64,000 nucleotides of DNA from Lachnoclostridium sp. (lineage in GTDB: Bacteria > Bacteroidota > Bacteroidia > Bacteroidales > Muribaculaceae). Below, in pieces: positions 17,033 to 25,818 of this stretch. Under the pieces are notes generated by a model, which had not been told where the DNA came from, did not search any database, and saw only the letters and a program-made list of their open reading frames with translations. Both the position numbers and the translations under genes were made by a program. Location of the stretch: NCBI GenBank assembly GCA_023667185.1, contig JAMPAP010000002.1, positions 1-64,000 of the forward strand. Reading direction: 5' to 3'. How positions within the stretch are numbered: position 1 is the first letter of the stretch; every line of letters begins with the position of its first letter.

Positions 17033-18109
17033 ATGAGCAAGAGAGATGAAATAAAGAAAATCTATCGTGAAGCCTTCAACGATAGTGAAGAATATATCGG
17101 ATTGGTTTTCAACTCGGTGTATAATGATCAGGAGGCACTTGCCATCAGCGATACTGATGGCAAAATAGCAAGTAGTCTGATGCTGAGGCAGTATCAGATG
17201 ACATTTCACGGAACCATGCAACAAGTGGGTTACATCTACGCTGCCGCCACCCGCCGCGCCCGGCGAGGCTGCGGACTTATGACGGCGCTTCTTGTCAAGG
17301 CACTCGAGGCATCGGCTGCTCGTGGTGATATGTTATGCTCGCTGATACCGTCAACCGAGGCATTGTACTACTTTTACGAGCCGTTCGGTTTTACCACATT
17401 ATTCTATATGAAGGAGCAGCGGTTTACCTCGCTACATCGTTTCCTCGGTCAAGGGTCATATCAGGTGAATGAAAATCCTGATCCGGATCAGGTTTATGAA
17501 GCGTTTAACCGCTATCAGCTTCAGCGCGAATGTTATATAACTCACGATCGTAAAGATTTCAATGTAATTATCGAGGATAACCGGCTTGATGGCGGCGACT
17601 TTGTGGTCATGATCAGAGATGACGAAGATCTTGGCCCGGTAATTGCTTCTATGGCTTGGGCTGTGGTTAAAGATAATGTACTGATAGTTACAGATCTTAT
17701 GGGCGAAGACTTAGATGCTCGTCTGGCAGCAATGCGACAACTCCGCGCCATACATTCCGAGCTTCCGTTCCTGCTCTATGGACGTCCCACTGACGTGATG
17801 GGTGGCCGTCTCATGCCACGTGGCATGGCAAGGATTGTAAATGTGGAGAAATGCCTCCAGGCTATTGCTGAAGGTAATCCTAAGTTTAAATGCAAGATCA
17901 GGGTTACTGACCCTATATTGCGCCAGCTTAACTCCCATACATATATTATTCATGGTGGCAAGGTTACGATAGATGATAGCTATTGCAGCAAACTTGACTT
18001 CGATGTAACCATAGAGGTATTTGGTCGTATGGTGTTTAATTCCGCCGAGACCGGGCAGATGATTGACTTTCCCTCGGTGCGCCCGATGATTTCTTTAATG
18101 CTTGACTGA
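17033..18109 (+). CDS. GNAT family N-acetyltransferase, two-domain (Eis-like)
   Basis: The 358-aa protein has an N-terminal GNAT domain with the acetyl-CoA loop ATRRARRGCGLMTALLVKAL and SLIPSTEALYYFYEPFGF. It then has a second GNAT-like half and a small sterol-carrier-like C-terminal region, an Eis-type layout. The substrate is unknown. The ATG at 17033 is preferred to a GTG at 17018 that would lie closer to the terminator. It is followed after 19 bases by engB. Confidence 0.8.
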   Translation: MSKRDEIKKIYREAFNDSEEYIGLVFNSVYNDQEALAISDTDGKIASSLMLRQYQMTFHGTMQQVGYIYAAATRRARRGCGLMTALLVKALEASAARGDMLCSLIPSTEALYYFYEPFGFTTLFYMKEQRFTSLHRFLGQGSYQVNENPDPDQVYEAFNRYQLQRECYITHDRKDFNVIIEDNRLDGGDFVVMIRDDEDLGPVIASMAWAVVKDNVLIVTDLMGEDLDARLAAMRQLRAIHSELPFLLYGRPTDVMGGRLMPRGMARIVNVEKCLQAIAEGNPKFKCKIRVTDPILRQLNSHTYIIHGGKVTIDDSYCSKLDFDVTIEVFGRMVFNSAETGQMIDFPSVRPMISLMLD

Positions 18110-18128
18110 TAATTAAATACCCTAAAAT

Positions 18129-18731
18129 ATGCTAATCAATAGTGCACGATTTGCAGTGTCGAGTCCGGCTGTCGACAAATGCCCGGCAACCCAGCTTCAC
18201 GAGTATGCCTTCATAGGCCGTAGTAATGTAGGAAAATCCTCACTGATAAATATGCTGACGGGGAACGAGCGCCTCGCAAAGACCTCCTCTACCCCGGGCA
18301 AGACCATGCTGATAAATCATTTTCTTGTAAATGATTCATGGTATATAGTTGACCTACCCGGTTACGGATTTGCCAACAGAGGTAAGGCAGCCCGCGATGA
18401 GCTCAAGGAGATGATCGAGGGATACATACTTTACCGGCCAAACATGACCAATCTGTTTTTGCTGATTGACTCGCGCCATGAGCCTATGAAGATTGACCTT
18501 GACTTCATGAACTGGCTTGGCGAAAACGAAGTCCCGTTCTCAATCGTGTTCACCAAACTCGACAAGATGAGCAAGAGTGCGGGCAATAGAAATGTCAAGG
18601 CTTATTTAGCAAAGCTCCTAGAGATGTGGGAGGAGCTTCCACCAGTATTTCTCACTTCCAGTCAGGACGGAAGAGGGCGCGATGAGCTGCTTAATTACAT
18701 AGATCAACTCAATCAGTTGCCCGTAGAATAA
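18129..18731 (+). CDS. engB: Ribosome biogenesis GTPase EngB (YsxC/YihA)
   Basis: The 200-aa GTPase assists assembly of the large ribosomal subunit. GTP-binding motifs are in order: G1 GRSNVGKSS near residue 30, the [11 protein letters not shown] switch I, G3 DLPGYGF, and G4 TKLDK near 143. A G5-like SSQD is near the C-terminus. Length and motif spacing are standard. It follows the acetyltransferase closely and may share its transcript. Confidence 0.96.
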   Translation: MLINSARFAVSSPAVDKCPATQLHEYAFIGRSNVGKSSLINMLTGNERLAKTSSTPGKTMLINHFLVNDSWYIVDLPGYGFANRGKAARDELKEMIEGYILYRPNMTNLFLLIDSRHEPMKIDLDFMNWLGENEVPFSIVFTKLDKMSKSAGNRNVKAYLAKLLEMWEELPPVFLTSSQDGRGRDELLNYIDQLNQLPVE

Positions 18732-18789
18732 ACATTTTGCCCCGCGTGAGCGTTAAATAGTATATTTAAACTAAACAACGCTCAAGATT

Positions 18790-18936
18790 ATGGAAAAAAA
18801 CGGAACCAAAGCAGCTGATGAATATCGTGGAGTAGACATCAACAAGGCTGATAAAAACAAAGTAGATAAAGAGATGGTAAAAAATGAGACTAAAGAGCTC
18901 AACAACAATCCACGAAACAACGACATCGACAATTAA
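18790..18936 (+). CDS. 48-aa hydrophilic small protein
   Basis: A short open frame encodes 48 residues beginning MEKNGTKAADEYRGVDINKA and then continuing rich in Asn, Lys, Asp and Glu, with no hydrophobic stretch. It is bounded by engB upstream and by a strong terminator ten bases downstream, so it looks like a separate small gene. An inverted pair GAGCGTT/AACGCTC (about 18748-18785) flanks its leader. No family is recognised and function is unknown; it is likely disordered. Confidence 0.6.
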   Translation: MEKNGTKAADEYRGVDINKADKNKVDKEMVKNETKELNNNPRNNDIDN

Positions 18937-18945
18937 CAAACTTTT

Positions 18946-18975
18946 AAAGGCTCTCACATCGGCGAGAGCCTTTTT
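18946..18975 (+). terminator. Rho-independent terminator of the 48-aa gene
   Basis: AAAGGCTCTC (18946-18955) pairs with GAGAGCCTTT (18964-18973) around an eight-base loop and runs into TTTT. The classical layout separates the small gene from the RSH gene. Confidence 0.9.
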
Positions 18976-18993
18976 ATTGTCGCAAAAAACTAT

Positions 18994-19001
18994 TATCTTT
19001 G
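18994..19001 (+). promoter_or_regulatory. -7 box of the RSH gene
   Basis: TATCTTTG is a full match to TAnnTTTG, 25 bases before the ATG at 19027. The -33 region falls in the T-run of the preceding terminator, so no distinct TTTG is seen at 20 bases. Confidence 0.6.
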
Positions 19002-19026
19002 CGAAAACAATAGGTAATCAATAGCA

Positions 19027-21231
19027 ATGGAGCAGAAATACTTTACATCTGAAGAACATCAGAAGCTCAGGGAGATTTTCCGTCAGATATTGATGGAAAG
19101 TCGTGACATTCTGTCGATTGATGACCTGAAAATGCTGAGGAAACAGATTTCTTATGCTATAAATGAGGGCGTTCTTGAGCGCGATCGTCATGGCATCAAT
19201 CCGGTGTTTCATAATCTTGCTACGGCAGCTACACTGTGTGAGATGGTATCGGCTGACCGTAATATGATTGTTGCAATCATGATTCATCAGTTGTGCCGCG
19301 AAGGCATGATGACTATCGATGATGTCACTTCTCAGTGGGGTGACGATGTAGCCCGTCTCGTCAACGGGTTGCTTAAAGTGGCTACACTTTATGGGTCACA
19401 TGGCGTGGTCAAGACTGACAATTTCCGCAAGCTCCTAATGACTTTTGCCGAAGATATACGAGTAATCATTATAATGATAGTGGAACGCCTTACGCTGATG
19501 CGAGCTATTAATCACCATCCTGATGAAAAGTTTGTGACCGATACGGCTTTTGAGGCAAGCTATCTTTATGCACCATTGGCTCATCGCCTCGGTTTATATA
19601 AGGTTAAAGGTGAGCTCGAAGATATGTCGCTTAAGTACACTGCACGTGACACTTACACCAAGATAGCCCGCGAACTCAACGCTACAAAAACTACTCGCGA
19701 TGCCTATATCGCTGACTTTATCGCTCCGCTGAAAGAGCGTATTGACGCTACCGGGTTGAAGTATGAAATCAAGGGTCGAACCAAGTCGATTTACTCGATC
19801 TGGAACAAGCTGCGCCGTCAGAAGGTGGAGATGAAGGATATATATGATCTTTTCGCGATACGTATCATTCTTGATGTCCCGGCTGAGATGGAGAAGGCCG
19901 AATGCTGGAAGATATATTCGATTGTGGCTGATATGTATACTCCTAATCCGGCCCGCATGAAGGACTGGCTCAGTATTCCCAAGAGCAACGGCTATGAATC
20001 GCTTCACACTACGGTGCTCGGACCGGGTGAAAAATGGGTGGAGGTGCAGATCCGCACCAAACGTATGGATCTTATTGCCGAGAAAGGACTCGCGGCTCAC
20101 TGGAAATATAAGGGTATCAAGAGCGAAAGTAGCCTTGATAGCTGGATGAACAATGTACGTGACATCCTTGAGACAGCCGAGGGTCCAATGGAGCTAATGA
20201 AAAACTTCAAGATGGATCTTTATGAGAATGAGGTTTTTGTGTTCACTCCTAAGGGTGATTTATATAAATTGCCTCAGGGGGCTACGGTGCTTGATTTCGC
20301 CTTTAATATTCATTCAAAACTCGGATGTATCTGCATAGGTGGTAAGGTAAATGGTAAGAATCATAAACTTAACTACAAGCTTCAGAGCGGTGACACAGTG
20401 GAGATTCTCACCTCCCAACAGCAGATCCCTAAGCTCGACTGGCTCAACTTTGTAGTCACCTCCAAGGCGAGATCAAAGATCAAGCAGTCAATCAAGGAGA
20501 TGGAGCATCGGTCGGCCGAGCTCGGCAAGGAGCTGCTGATGCGGCGCTTCAAGAATCGAAAAGTCGACATTGACGAAGGCACATTGATGCGCACAATCAA
20601 GAGCCTGCAATATAAAACGGTAACGGACTTTTATAACGATGTAGCAGCCGAAAAGCTGAATATCAATGATATAATCGCCCGATATGAGCATATTGATCAA
20701 GACCTTCACACTGATGGCAAGGAGCGCCAAAGCGCCGAGGAATTCTCACTGCATACTCCTGAGGCGGAAGCAACTACCTCAAATGATATCCTTATCATCG
20801 GCGAGAATGTAAAAGGTATAAATTACAAGCTTGCGAAATGCTGCCATCCCATATATGGAGATGAAGTGTTTGGGTTTGTGTCAGCGGAAGGTGCTATCAA
20901 GATCCACAGGACTGACTGCCCTAATGCATCGCATATTCGTGAGAAATATCCTTATCGTGTCATCACGACACGATGGTCAGGAAAAGCAGGCTCGCAGTTT
21001 ACAGCCTCGCTGAGAATAGTTGGTAATGACGATATTGGCATCGTGACAAATATTTCTTCGATAATTAACAAGGAGAAAGACGTGACGCTGCGTGACATTT
21101 CTGTGTCGTCACATTATGGAACCTTTTCAGGTTATATAGTGCTCGGAATCAGCGATACCAATTCGCTTGAAAATATTATACGAAAGATAAAAACCGTCAA
21201 AGGAGTTAAAGATGTCCAACGTAACAACTAA
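19027..21231 (+). CDS. RelA/SpoT family (p)ppGpp synthetase with degenerate hydrolase domain
   Basis: The 734-aa long RSH protein controls the stringent alarmone. Domains in order are: HD-like hydrolase region (about 45-200), synthetase (about 245-370) with YDLFAIRI, RMKD (310-313), SNGYESLHTT and EVQIRT, TGS domain (about 400-460), helical region, and C-terminal ACT domain (about 665-734). The hydrolase site is damaged. The usual HD pair reads H87-Q88, the acidic ED pair is not conserved (REGMM), and the Asp of DRLHN is Glu 153 in VERLTLM. It is therefore probably synthesis-only, although RXKD normally marks bifunctional enzymes. Confidence 0.92.
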   Translation: MEQKYFTSEEHQKLREIFRQILMESRDILSIDDLKMLRKQISYAINEGVLERDRHGINPVFHNLATAATLCEMVSADRNMIVAIMIHQLCREGMMTIDDVTSQWGDDVARLVNGLLKVATLYGSHGVVKTDNFRKLLMTFAEDIRVIIIMIVERLTLMRAINHHPDEKFVTDTAFEASYLYAPLAHRLGLYKVKGELEDMSLKYTARDTYTKIARELNATKTTRDAYIADFIAPLKERIDATGLKYEIKGRTKSIYSIWNKLRRQKVEMKDIYDLFAIRIILDVPAEMEKAECWKIYSIVADMYTPNPARMKDWLSIPKSNGYESLHTTVLGPGEKWVEVQIRTKRMDLIAEKGLAAHWKYKGIKSESSLDSWMNNVRDILETAEGPMELMKNFKMDLYENEVFVFTPKGDLYKLPQGATVLDFAFNIHSKLGCICIGGKVNGKNHKLNYKLQSGDTVEILTSQQQIPKLDWLNFVVTSKARSKIKQSIKEMEHRSAELGKELLMRRFKNRKVDIDEGTLMRTIKSLQYKTVTDFYNDVAAEKLNINDIIARYEHIDQDLHTDGKERQSAEEFSLHTPEAEATTSNDILIIGENVKGINYKLAKCCHPIYGDEVFGFVSAEGAIKIHRTDCPNASHIREKYPYRVITTRWSGKAGSQFTASLRIVGNDDIGIVTNISSIINKEKDVTLRDISVSSHYGTFSGYIVLGISDTNSLENIIRKIKTVKGVKDVQRNN

Positions 21232-22048
21232 GATTTTGGCCGGGATAGTTCCCGCCTTGATGCTTGCCTCATGCTCAGGCAATAGTGATAATGAAAAAGC
21301 TTTAAGCCTGTATGCTGAGGCTGAGGAGGCTATTGAAACGAATGATTTCAACGGAGCCCTAATGCTTATTGACTCGATAAATAAAGCTTATCCCAAGGCG
21401 ATAGATGTGCGGCGAAAATCGATGCATCTTAAGGCTCGGGTCAACGAAGGTTTGGCACTTGCACGGCTTGAGAGTGCTGATTCGCTTGCCGCTGTGTTGC
21501 AGGCAGAGATCGACTCAATGTCAACAGGTCTTGAGCTGATAAAAAATCCGGTGGAAAACTATTATGTAGCCAAAGGTGTAAACCCCTCTAAGTTTATAGG
21601 CACAGATGGTATTCAGGCACGTATGTCGCCTGAAGGGGATCTTTACCTTATGTCATCTCTGGGGTCACATAAAGTGGAGAGCACCTCAATTACCGTTGGA
21701 TGCAACGGAGAGGAAGCCACTACGGCCGTGGTGAATTATGATGGAGAGCGCAATGACCGCTCGATGGGCGCTGAAGTAATAACCTTCATGGGCGTGGAGT
21801 GTGACTCAGTGGCACGCTTTATTGCAGATCATGCAGGAGAAAAGATGCAACTTACCTTTAACGGCAAGACATCTTACCGAATGAATCTTCCCGAACAAAT
21901 GGCTGAGGACATCGCAACGCTGACCCGCTATGCAATGAAAGTCAGAGCGTTGAAATCAGCCCTCGTCAACAAGGAACGCCAGAAGAAGATTCTCGACACG
22001 GCACGCTCTCAAGCAGCCCGGACATATAACGAGGCCGACGAGGAATAA
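21212..22048 (+). CDS. Hypothetical lipoprotein
   Basis: The 278-aa protein has a lipoprotein signal ending LMLASC (Cys 21). The mature part is helical and acidic, with repeated EAEEAIE and LIDSINKAYP segments suggestive of a TPR-like start. A beta-rich middle around residues 110-200 and a charged C-terminal helix with Lys and Arg follow. I cannot name a family. It overlaps the RSH gene by 20 bases and so is probably cotranslated with it. Confidence 0.75.
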   Translation: MSNVTTKILAGIVPALMLASCSGNSDNEKALSLYAEAEEAIETNDFNGALMLIDSINKAYPKAIDVRRKSMHLKARVNEGLALARLESADSLAAVLQAEIDSMSTGLELIKNPVENYYVAKGVNPSKFIGTDGIQARMSPEGDLYLMSSLGSHKVESTSITVGCNGEEATTAVVNYDGERNDRSMGAEVITFMGVECDSVARFIADHAGEKMQLTFNGKTSYRMNLPEQMAEDIATLTRYAMKVRALKSALVNKERQKKILDTARSQAARTYNEADEE

Positions 22049-22060
22049 GCTTTATGACGT

Positions 22061-22453
22061 TTATTTCGAGACATAGGTACCGCGGGCAAGCAGTTCGCGG
22101 TATCCTTTATTGAAATAATGGCGTTCGAAATCCTCCTGACGCAGTATTCTGAAATTGTAGATCACCAGATCGAGGTCGATTACGACTTCACCGTGGCCGT
22201 TTTTCTCGCGTCCCTCGGATTCTTCCCAGGATTTCAGTTTATTGATAAGTTCCTCGGGCTCAATAGATGTGAAGCCATGTACCACTGCATTAAGATAAGG
22301 GCCGTCAACGCCGTTGAAGGCGGGCGATTCGTAAATGCTTGACACCTCAGTGTCAGAAAGTATCGACTGAAGAAAATCGATAGCCCGCTTGATATTCTCT
22401 TCACGGTTACCGGTGTTGCTGCCAAGTCCTATTGTACAAGGATAAATAGTCAT
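22061..22453 (-). CDS. FolK-like HPPK family protein, divergent
   Basis: The 130-aa protein resembles dihydropterin pyrophosphokinase. IGLGSNTGNREENI is at the N-terminus, YESPAFNGVDGPYLNAVV in the middle, and DLDLVIYN near the C-terminus keeps the two metal-binding Asp residues. The usual PRTLDLD reads EVVIDLD, so the catalytic Arg of that motif is missing. It is also shorter than typical FolK (about 160). It may be a weak or repurposed enzyme. It follows tex by 12 bases. Confidence 0.75.
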   Translation of the reverse strand: MTIYPCTIGLGSNTGNREENIKRAIDFLQSILSDTEVSSIYESPAFNGVDGPYLNAVVHGFTSIEPEELINKLKSWEESEGREKNGHGEVVIDLDLVIYNFRILRQEDFERHYFNKGYRELLARGTYVSK

Positions 22454-22465
22454 GATTAAAATTTC

Positions 22466-24598
22466 TTATATACCTTTCATTGTTAATGCTATACGTCCGC
22501 GGGCGGTGTCTACGTCCATCACTTTTACTTTGACGGTCTGCCCGATTGACACTACATCGGAGGGTGAAGAGATGTAGCGGTCAGAGAGTTGTGAGATATG
22601 GATTAATCCGTTTTCCTTCATGCCGAGATCCACAAATACGCCGAAAGCGGTGATATTGTTAACCTTACCGGTAAGGATCTGACCGATATGAATATCATCG
22701 ATTTTTCTTACGTTGTCGTCAAAAATGGTCTCATCTTCCTTTTCGCGAGGGTCGCGTCCGGGCTTTTCAAGCTCCGAGATAATGTCAGTTAGAGTGGGTA
22801 TACCGGTAGTCTTGGTGACGTAACGCTCGAGATCGATATTGTGAATCAGGTTCTTATCGCGGAGAAGGCGGTTGATGTCAGCCTTGTAGTCTTCGGCCAT
22901 GGCGTCGACAATAGGATAGCTTTCAGGGTGGACACCGGTATTGTCGAGCGGATTGATGCCATTAGGTATGCGAAGGAAACCGGCGCATTGCTGGAACGTC
23001 TTCTCCCCCATTCTCGGCACATCGAGAAGCTCCTGACGCGACTTGAAATCGCCATGCTCTTTGCGGTAATTTACGATGTTGGTGGCGAGTGTATCACCAA
23101 TTCCCGATACATACGAGAGCAATTGGCGGGATGCGGTATTTACATTGACACCTACGGCGTTGACACATTTCTCCACCACATAGTCGAGTTTCTCTTTAAG
23201 CTGAGTTTGGTTGACATCATGCTGGTATTGCCCTACTCCGATAGACTTGGGGTCAATCTTTACAAGTTCGGCAAGAGGGTCTATCAGACGACGGCCGATG
23301 GATATAGCACCTCTAACGGTAACGTCCTTGTCAGGGAACTCCTCGCGAGCTACTTCAGAAGCTGAATAGATGCTTGCACCCTGCTCGCTTACCATGTAAA
23401 TCTTTACTTTGCGGGGCAGCATGAGGTCGCGGATGAAACGCTCGGTTTCGCGGCCGCCCGAGCCGTTGCCTATAGCGATAGCGTCAATGCGGAAGTTGTC
23501 CACATAATAGCAGATGGCATCAGCTGCATGGGCGAAGTCATTGACCGGAGGAGTAGGATATATCACATCTTCAGCCATCAGATTGCCCTGAGCATCAAGG
23601 ACAACGAGCTTACAGCCGGTGCGATATCCGGGGTCGATGGCAAGTACATTCTTATGCCCGAGGGGTGCCGCCATCAGTAGTTGCTCCACATTGTCAGCAA
23701 ACAGCTGGATGGCCGAGTCATCACTGCGCTCTTTGGCGTTATTGCTTGACTCGTTTTCGATCGATGGTTTCATCAGACGGCGGTAACCATCTTTGACTGA
23801 TTTCTTGACGAGGTCAGCACATTCTGCTGTGCTTCCTGACTTGACAAACATACGGTTAAGACGATCTGTCATTTCGTCGTCGTCAATAGATATCGATACT
23901 TTAAGAAAGCCCTCGGCCTCACCGCGGCGTATAGCCAGATATCGGTGAGAGTTGCACATACGTAGCGGCTCGGAGAAGTCAAAATAATTGGCGTAATTTT
24001 TTCCTTCCTCTTCTTTTCCCGGGATGACCGTCGACTTTATCACCGCGCCACGCTGGTAGCGGGAGCGAACGATTCCGCGAGCCTTCTCATTCTCGCTCAC
24101 CCATTCCGCGATTATATCGAGAGCGCCGTCAATAGCATCCTGCTGGGATAGATCATTGCCTTTGGTGAATTTGGCAGCAGCTTTGGCGACGGAGTCAGTA
24201 TTCTGAGCCATTATGATTTTGGCCAATGGTTCGAGTCCGAGGTTTCGGGCGGCTTGAGCGCGCGTCTGGCGTTTAGCTTTAAAGGGAAGATAGATGTCTT
24301 CGAGGACAACCGGGTCAAGCGTAGCGGCGATACGCTGCTCGAGCTCGGGCGTCAGAGCGTCCTTAGCTTTGATAGCATCGATAATGAAATCCTTTCGGCG
24401 GTCCAGCTCGGTTAATTCCTTATGACGCTGTGCGATAGCATGGACAGTAACTTCTGACATGCCGCCGGTTTTCTCCTTTCGGTATCGGCTGATGAAAGGG
24501 ATCGTAGCTCCGTCCTCAATGAGCTTAATTACAGCATTAACGTGTTTGCGGAGGAGATTTAATTCGGAGCTGATTATATTAGCATGTTCGGTTGCCAT
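22466..24598 (-). CDS. tex: Tex-like RNA-binding protein
   Basis: The 710-aa transcription accessory protein has the standard Tex architecture. It has an N-terminal helix-turn-helix-like region with ATIPFISRYRKEKTGGM, a YqgF/RNase H-like domain beginning VLAIDPGYRTGCK near residue 325, and a helix-hairpin-helix region (NIVNYRKEHGDFKSRQELLDV). The C-terminal S1 domain holds GQILTGKVNNITAFGVFVDL. It binds nucleic acid and associates with transcription. Leftward, between the phosphoesterase and the FolK-like gene. Confidence 0.95.
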   Translation of the reverse strand: MATEHANIISSELNLLRKHVNAVIKLIEDGATIPFISRYRKEKTGGMSEVTVHAIAQRHKELTELDRRKDFIIDAIKAKDALTPELEQRIAATLDPVVLEDIYLPFKAKRQTRAQAARNLGLEPLAKIIMAQNTDSVAKAAAKFTKGNDLSQQDAIDGALDIIAEWVSENEKARGIVRSRYQRGAVIKSTVIPGKEEEGKNYANYFDFSEPLRMCNSHRYLAIRRGEAEGFLKVSISIDDDEMTDRLNRMFVKSGSTAECADLVKKSVKDGYRRLMKPSIENESSNNAKERSDDSAIQLFADNVEQLLMAAPLGHKNVLAIDPGYRTGCKLVVLDAQGNLMAEDVIYPTPPVNDFAHAADAICYYVDNFRIDAIAIGNGSGGRETERFIRDLMLPRKVKIYMVSEQGASIYSASEVAREEFPDKDVTVRGAISIGRRLIDPLAELVKIDPKSIGVGQYQHDVNQTQLKEKLDYVVEKCVNAVGVNVNTASRQLLSYVSGIGDTLATNIVNYRKEHGDFKSRQELLDVPRMGEKTFQQCAGFLRIPNGINPLDNTGVHPESYPIVDAMAEDYKADINRLLRDKNLIHNIDLERYVTKTTGIPTLTDIISELEKPGRDPREKEDETIFDDNVRKIDDIHIGQILTGKVNNITAFGVFVDLGMKENGLIHISQLSDRYISSPSDVVSIGQTVKVKVMDVDTARGRIALTMKGI

Positions 24599-24627
24599 CG
24601 TTATTTTGACAATGTGTATTTAGGATT

Positions 24628-25812
24628 TTATTTCTTTTTCAGGGTTAAGAGAGTAATTTCAGGTGTGGCGCCGATGCGAGCCGGAAGGCCTACGGTGCCG
24701 ATACCTATATTTACGTAGAGAGCGTTGTCAGTAGAATCAGAATTATACATTCCACCCCATGTGCGATAGCGCCACACGGCCGGAGAGAAACCGGCTATTT
24801 CCATCTGCATGGCATGAGTGTGGCCTGAGAGGGTGAGAGCTATATTTTTTGACGGATCATCAGCAATCGAGTCACACCAGTGAGCGGGATTGTGTGAAAG
24901 CAGGATTTTTGTGACGTCATCTGACAAGTCAGGATAGCTAACGCTGAGATTTCCGTAAGTATGGAAAGGAGGATCGCCCACGTTTTCTACTCCAATTAGA
25001 GCAATGGAATCGCTCTGATGGTGAATCATGCGGTGGCTGTTGAGGATCAGATCCCAGCCCATTTCTTTCTGTAATGTTTTCAGGTCATCAAGATTTTTCT
25101 TTTTTGCCTCGTCCGAAGGCCATACTGAGTAATCGCCGTAGTCATGATTGCCGAGGATAGAGTAAACTCCGTCGGGAGCAGAAAGTCTTGATAGAGGACC
25201 GACGTGAGGAAGTAGCTCGTTTGATTTGGAGTTGACAATATCGCCGGTGAAGACAATCATGTCAGGATTAAGGCTATTAATACGGTCGACTATTGAGGAG
25301 ATGTAGGCGGTGTCATTACCATAGGTGCCTGTATGTAAGTCGGAAATTTGAACTATCTTATAATCTTCGAAACCATCAGGGAGGTTAGCTATCTCTACAT
25401 TCACCTGCTTTACATCAGAATTGAAGCGGTTGATAAGAGCTCCCCACCATAAAGTGCCCAACACTATGACAGCCAATACAATAGCTGACAATCGCAGCGG
25501 CATCCATGAATGGCTGTGCCATAACTTAGGCAGGTCAGCCAACAGGCTGAATATAAAGTAAATAAACTTGGAAATATATACTGATAAATAAGTATAAATG
25601 GACCACATACTGAATAGCAGTACGCCATTGCCGCTTTCACGGAACGGGACACTTACCGCAGCGATAATCGCTATATTAAGGAGTAAAGCCAAAATTACAT
25701 GAACTTTAGCAATCCATTTAAGCTTGACAGTAAGGAGTTGGCGATAGATGTAAAAATCTACACCAATATTACAGATAAAGAATATCAAAAGTGGTAAAGT
25801 CTGGAGTCTCAT
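24628..25812 (-). CDS. Membrane metallophosphoesterase (YkuE-like)
   Basis: The 394-aa protein has about four N-terminal transmembrane helices (residues 5-130). A calcineurin-like phosphoesterase domain follows. Metal-site motifs are QISDLHTGTYGND near 155, VFTGDIVNS near 185, GNHDYGDY near 222, LLSHNP near 305 and SGHTHAMQ near 330. Such proteins act on lipids or nucleotides at the membrane; the substrate is not known. It is six bases after the acyltransferase gene, suggesting a shared membrane-lipid theme. Confidence 0.9.
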   Translation of the reverse strand: MRLQTLPLLIFFICNIGVDFYIYRQLLTVKLKWIAKVHVILALLLNIAIIAAVSVPFRESGNGVLLFSMWSIYTYLSVYISKFIYFIFSLLADLPKLWHSHSWMPLRLSAIVLAVIVLGTLWWGALINRFNSDVKQVNVEIANLPDGFEDYKIVQISDLHTGTYGNDTAYISSIVDRINSLNPDMIVFTGDIVNSKSNELLPHVGPLSRLSAPDGVYSILGNHDYGDYSVWPSDEAKKKNLDDLKTLQKEMGWDLILNSHRMIHHQSDSIALIGVENVGDPPFHTYGNLSVSYPDLSDDVTKILLSHNPAHWCDSIADDPSKNIALTLSGHTHAMQMEIAGFSPAVWRYRTWGGMYNSDSTDNALYVNIGIGTVGLPARIGATPEITLLTLKKK

Positions 25813-25818
25813 ATCTTA

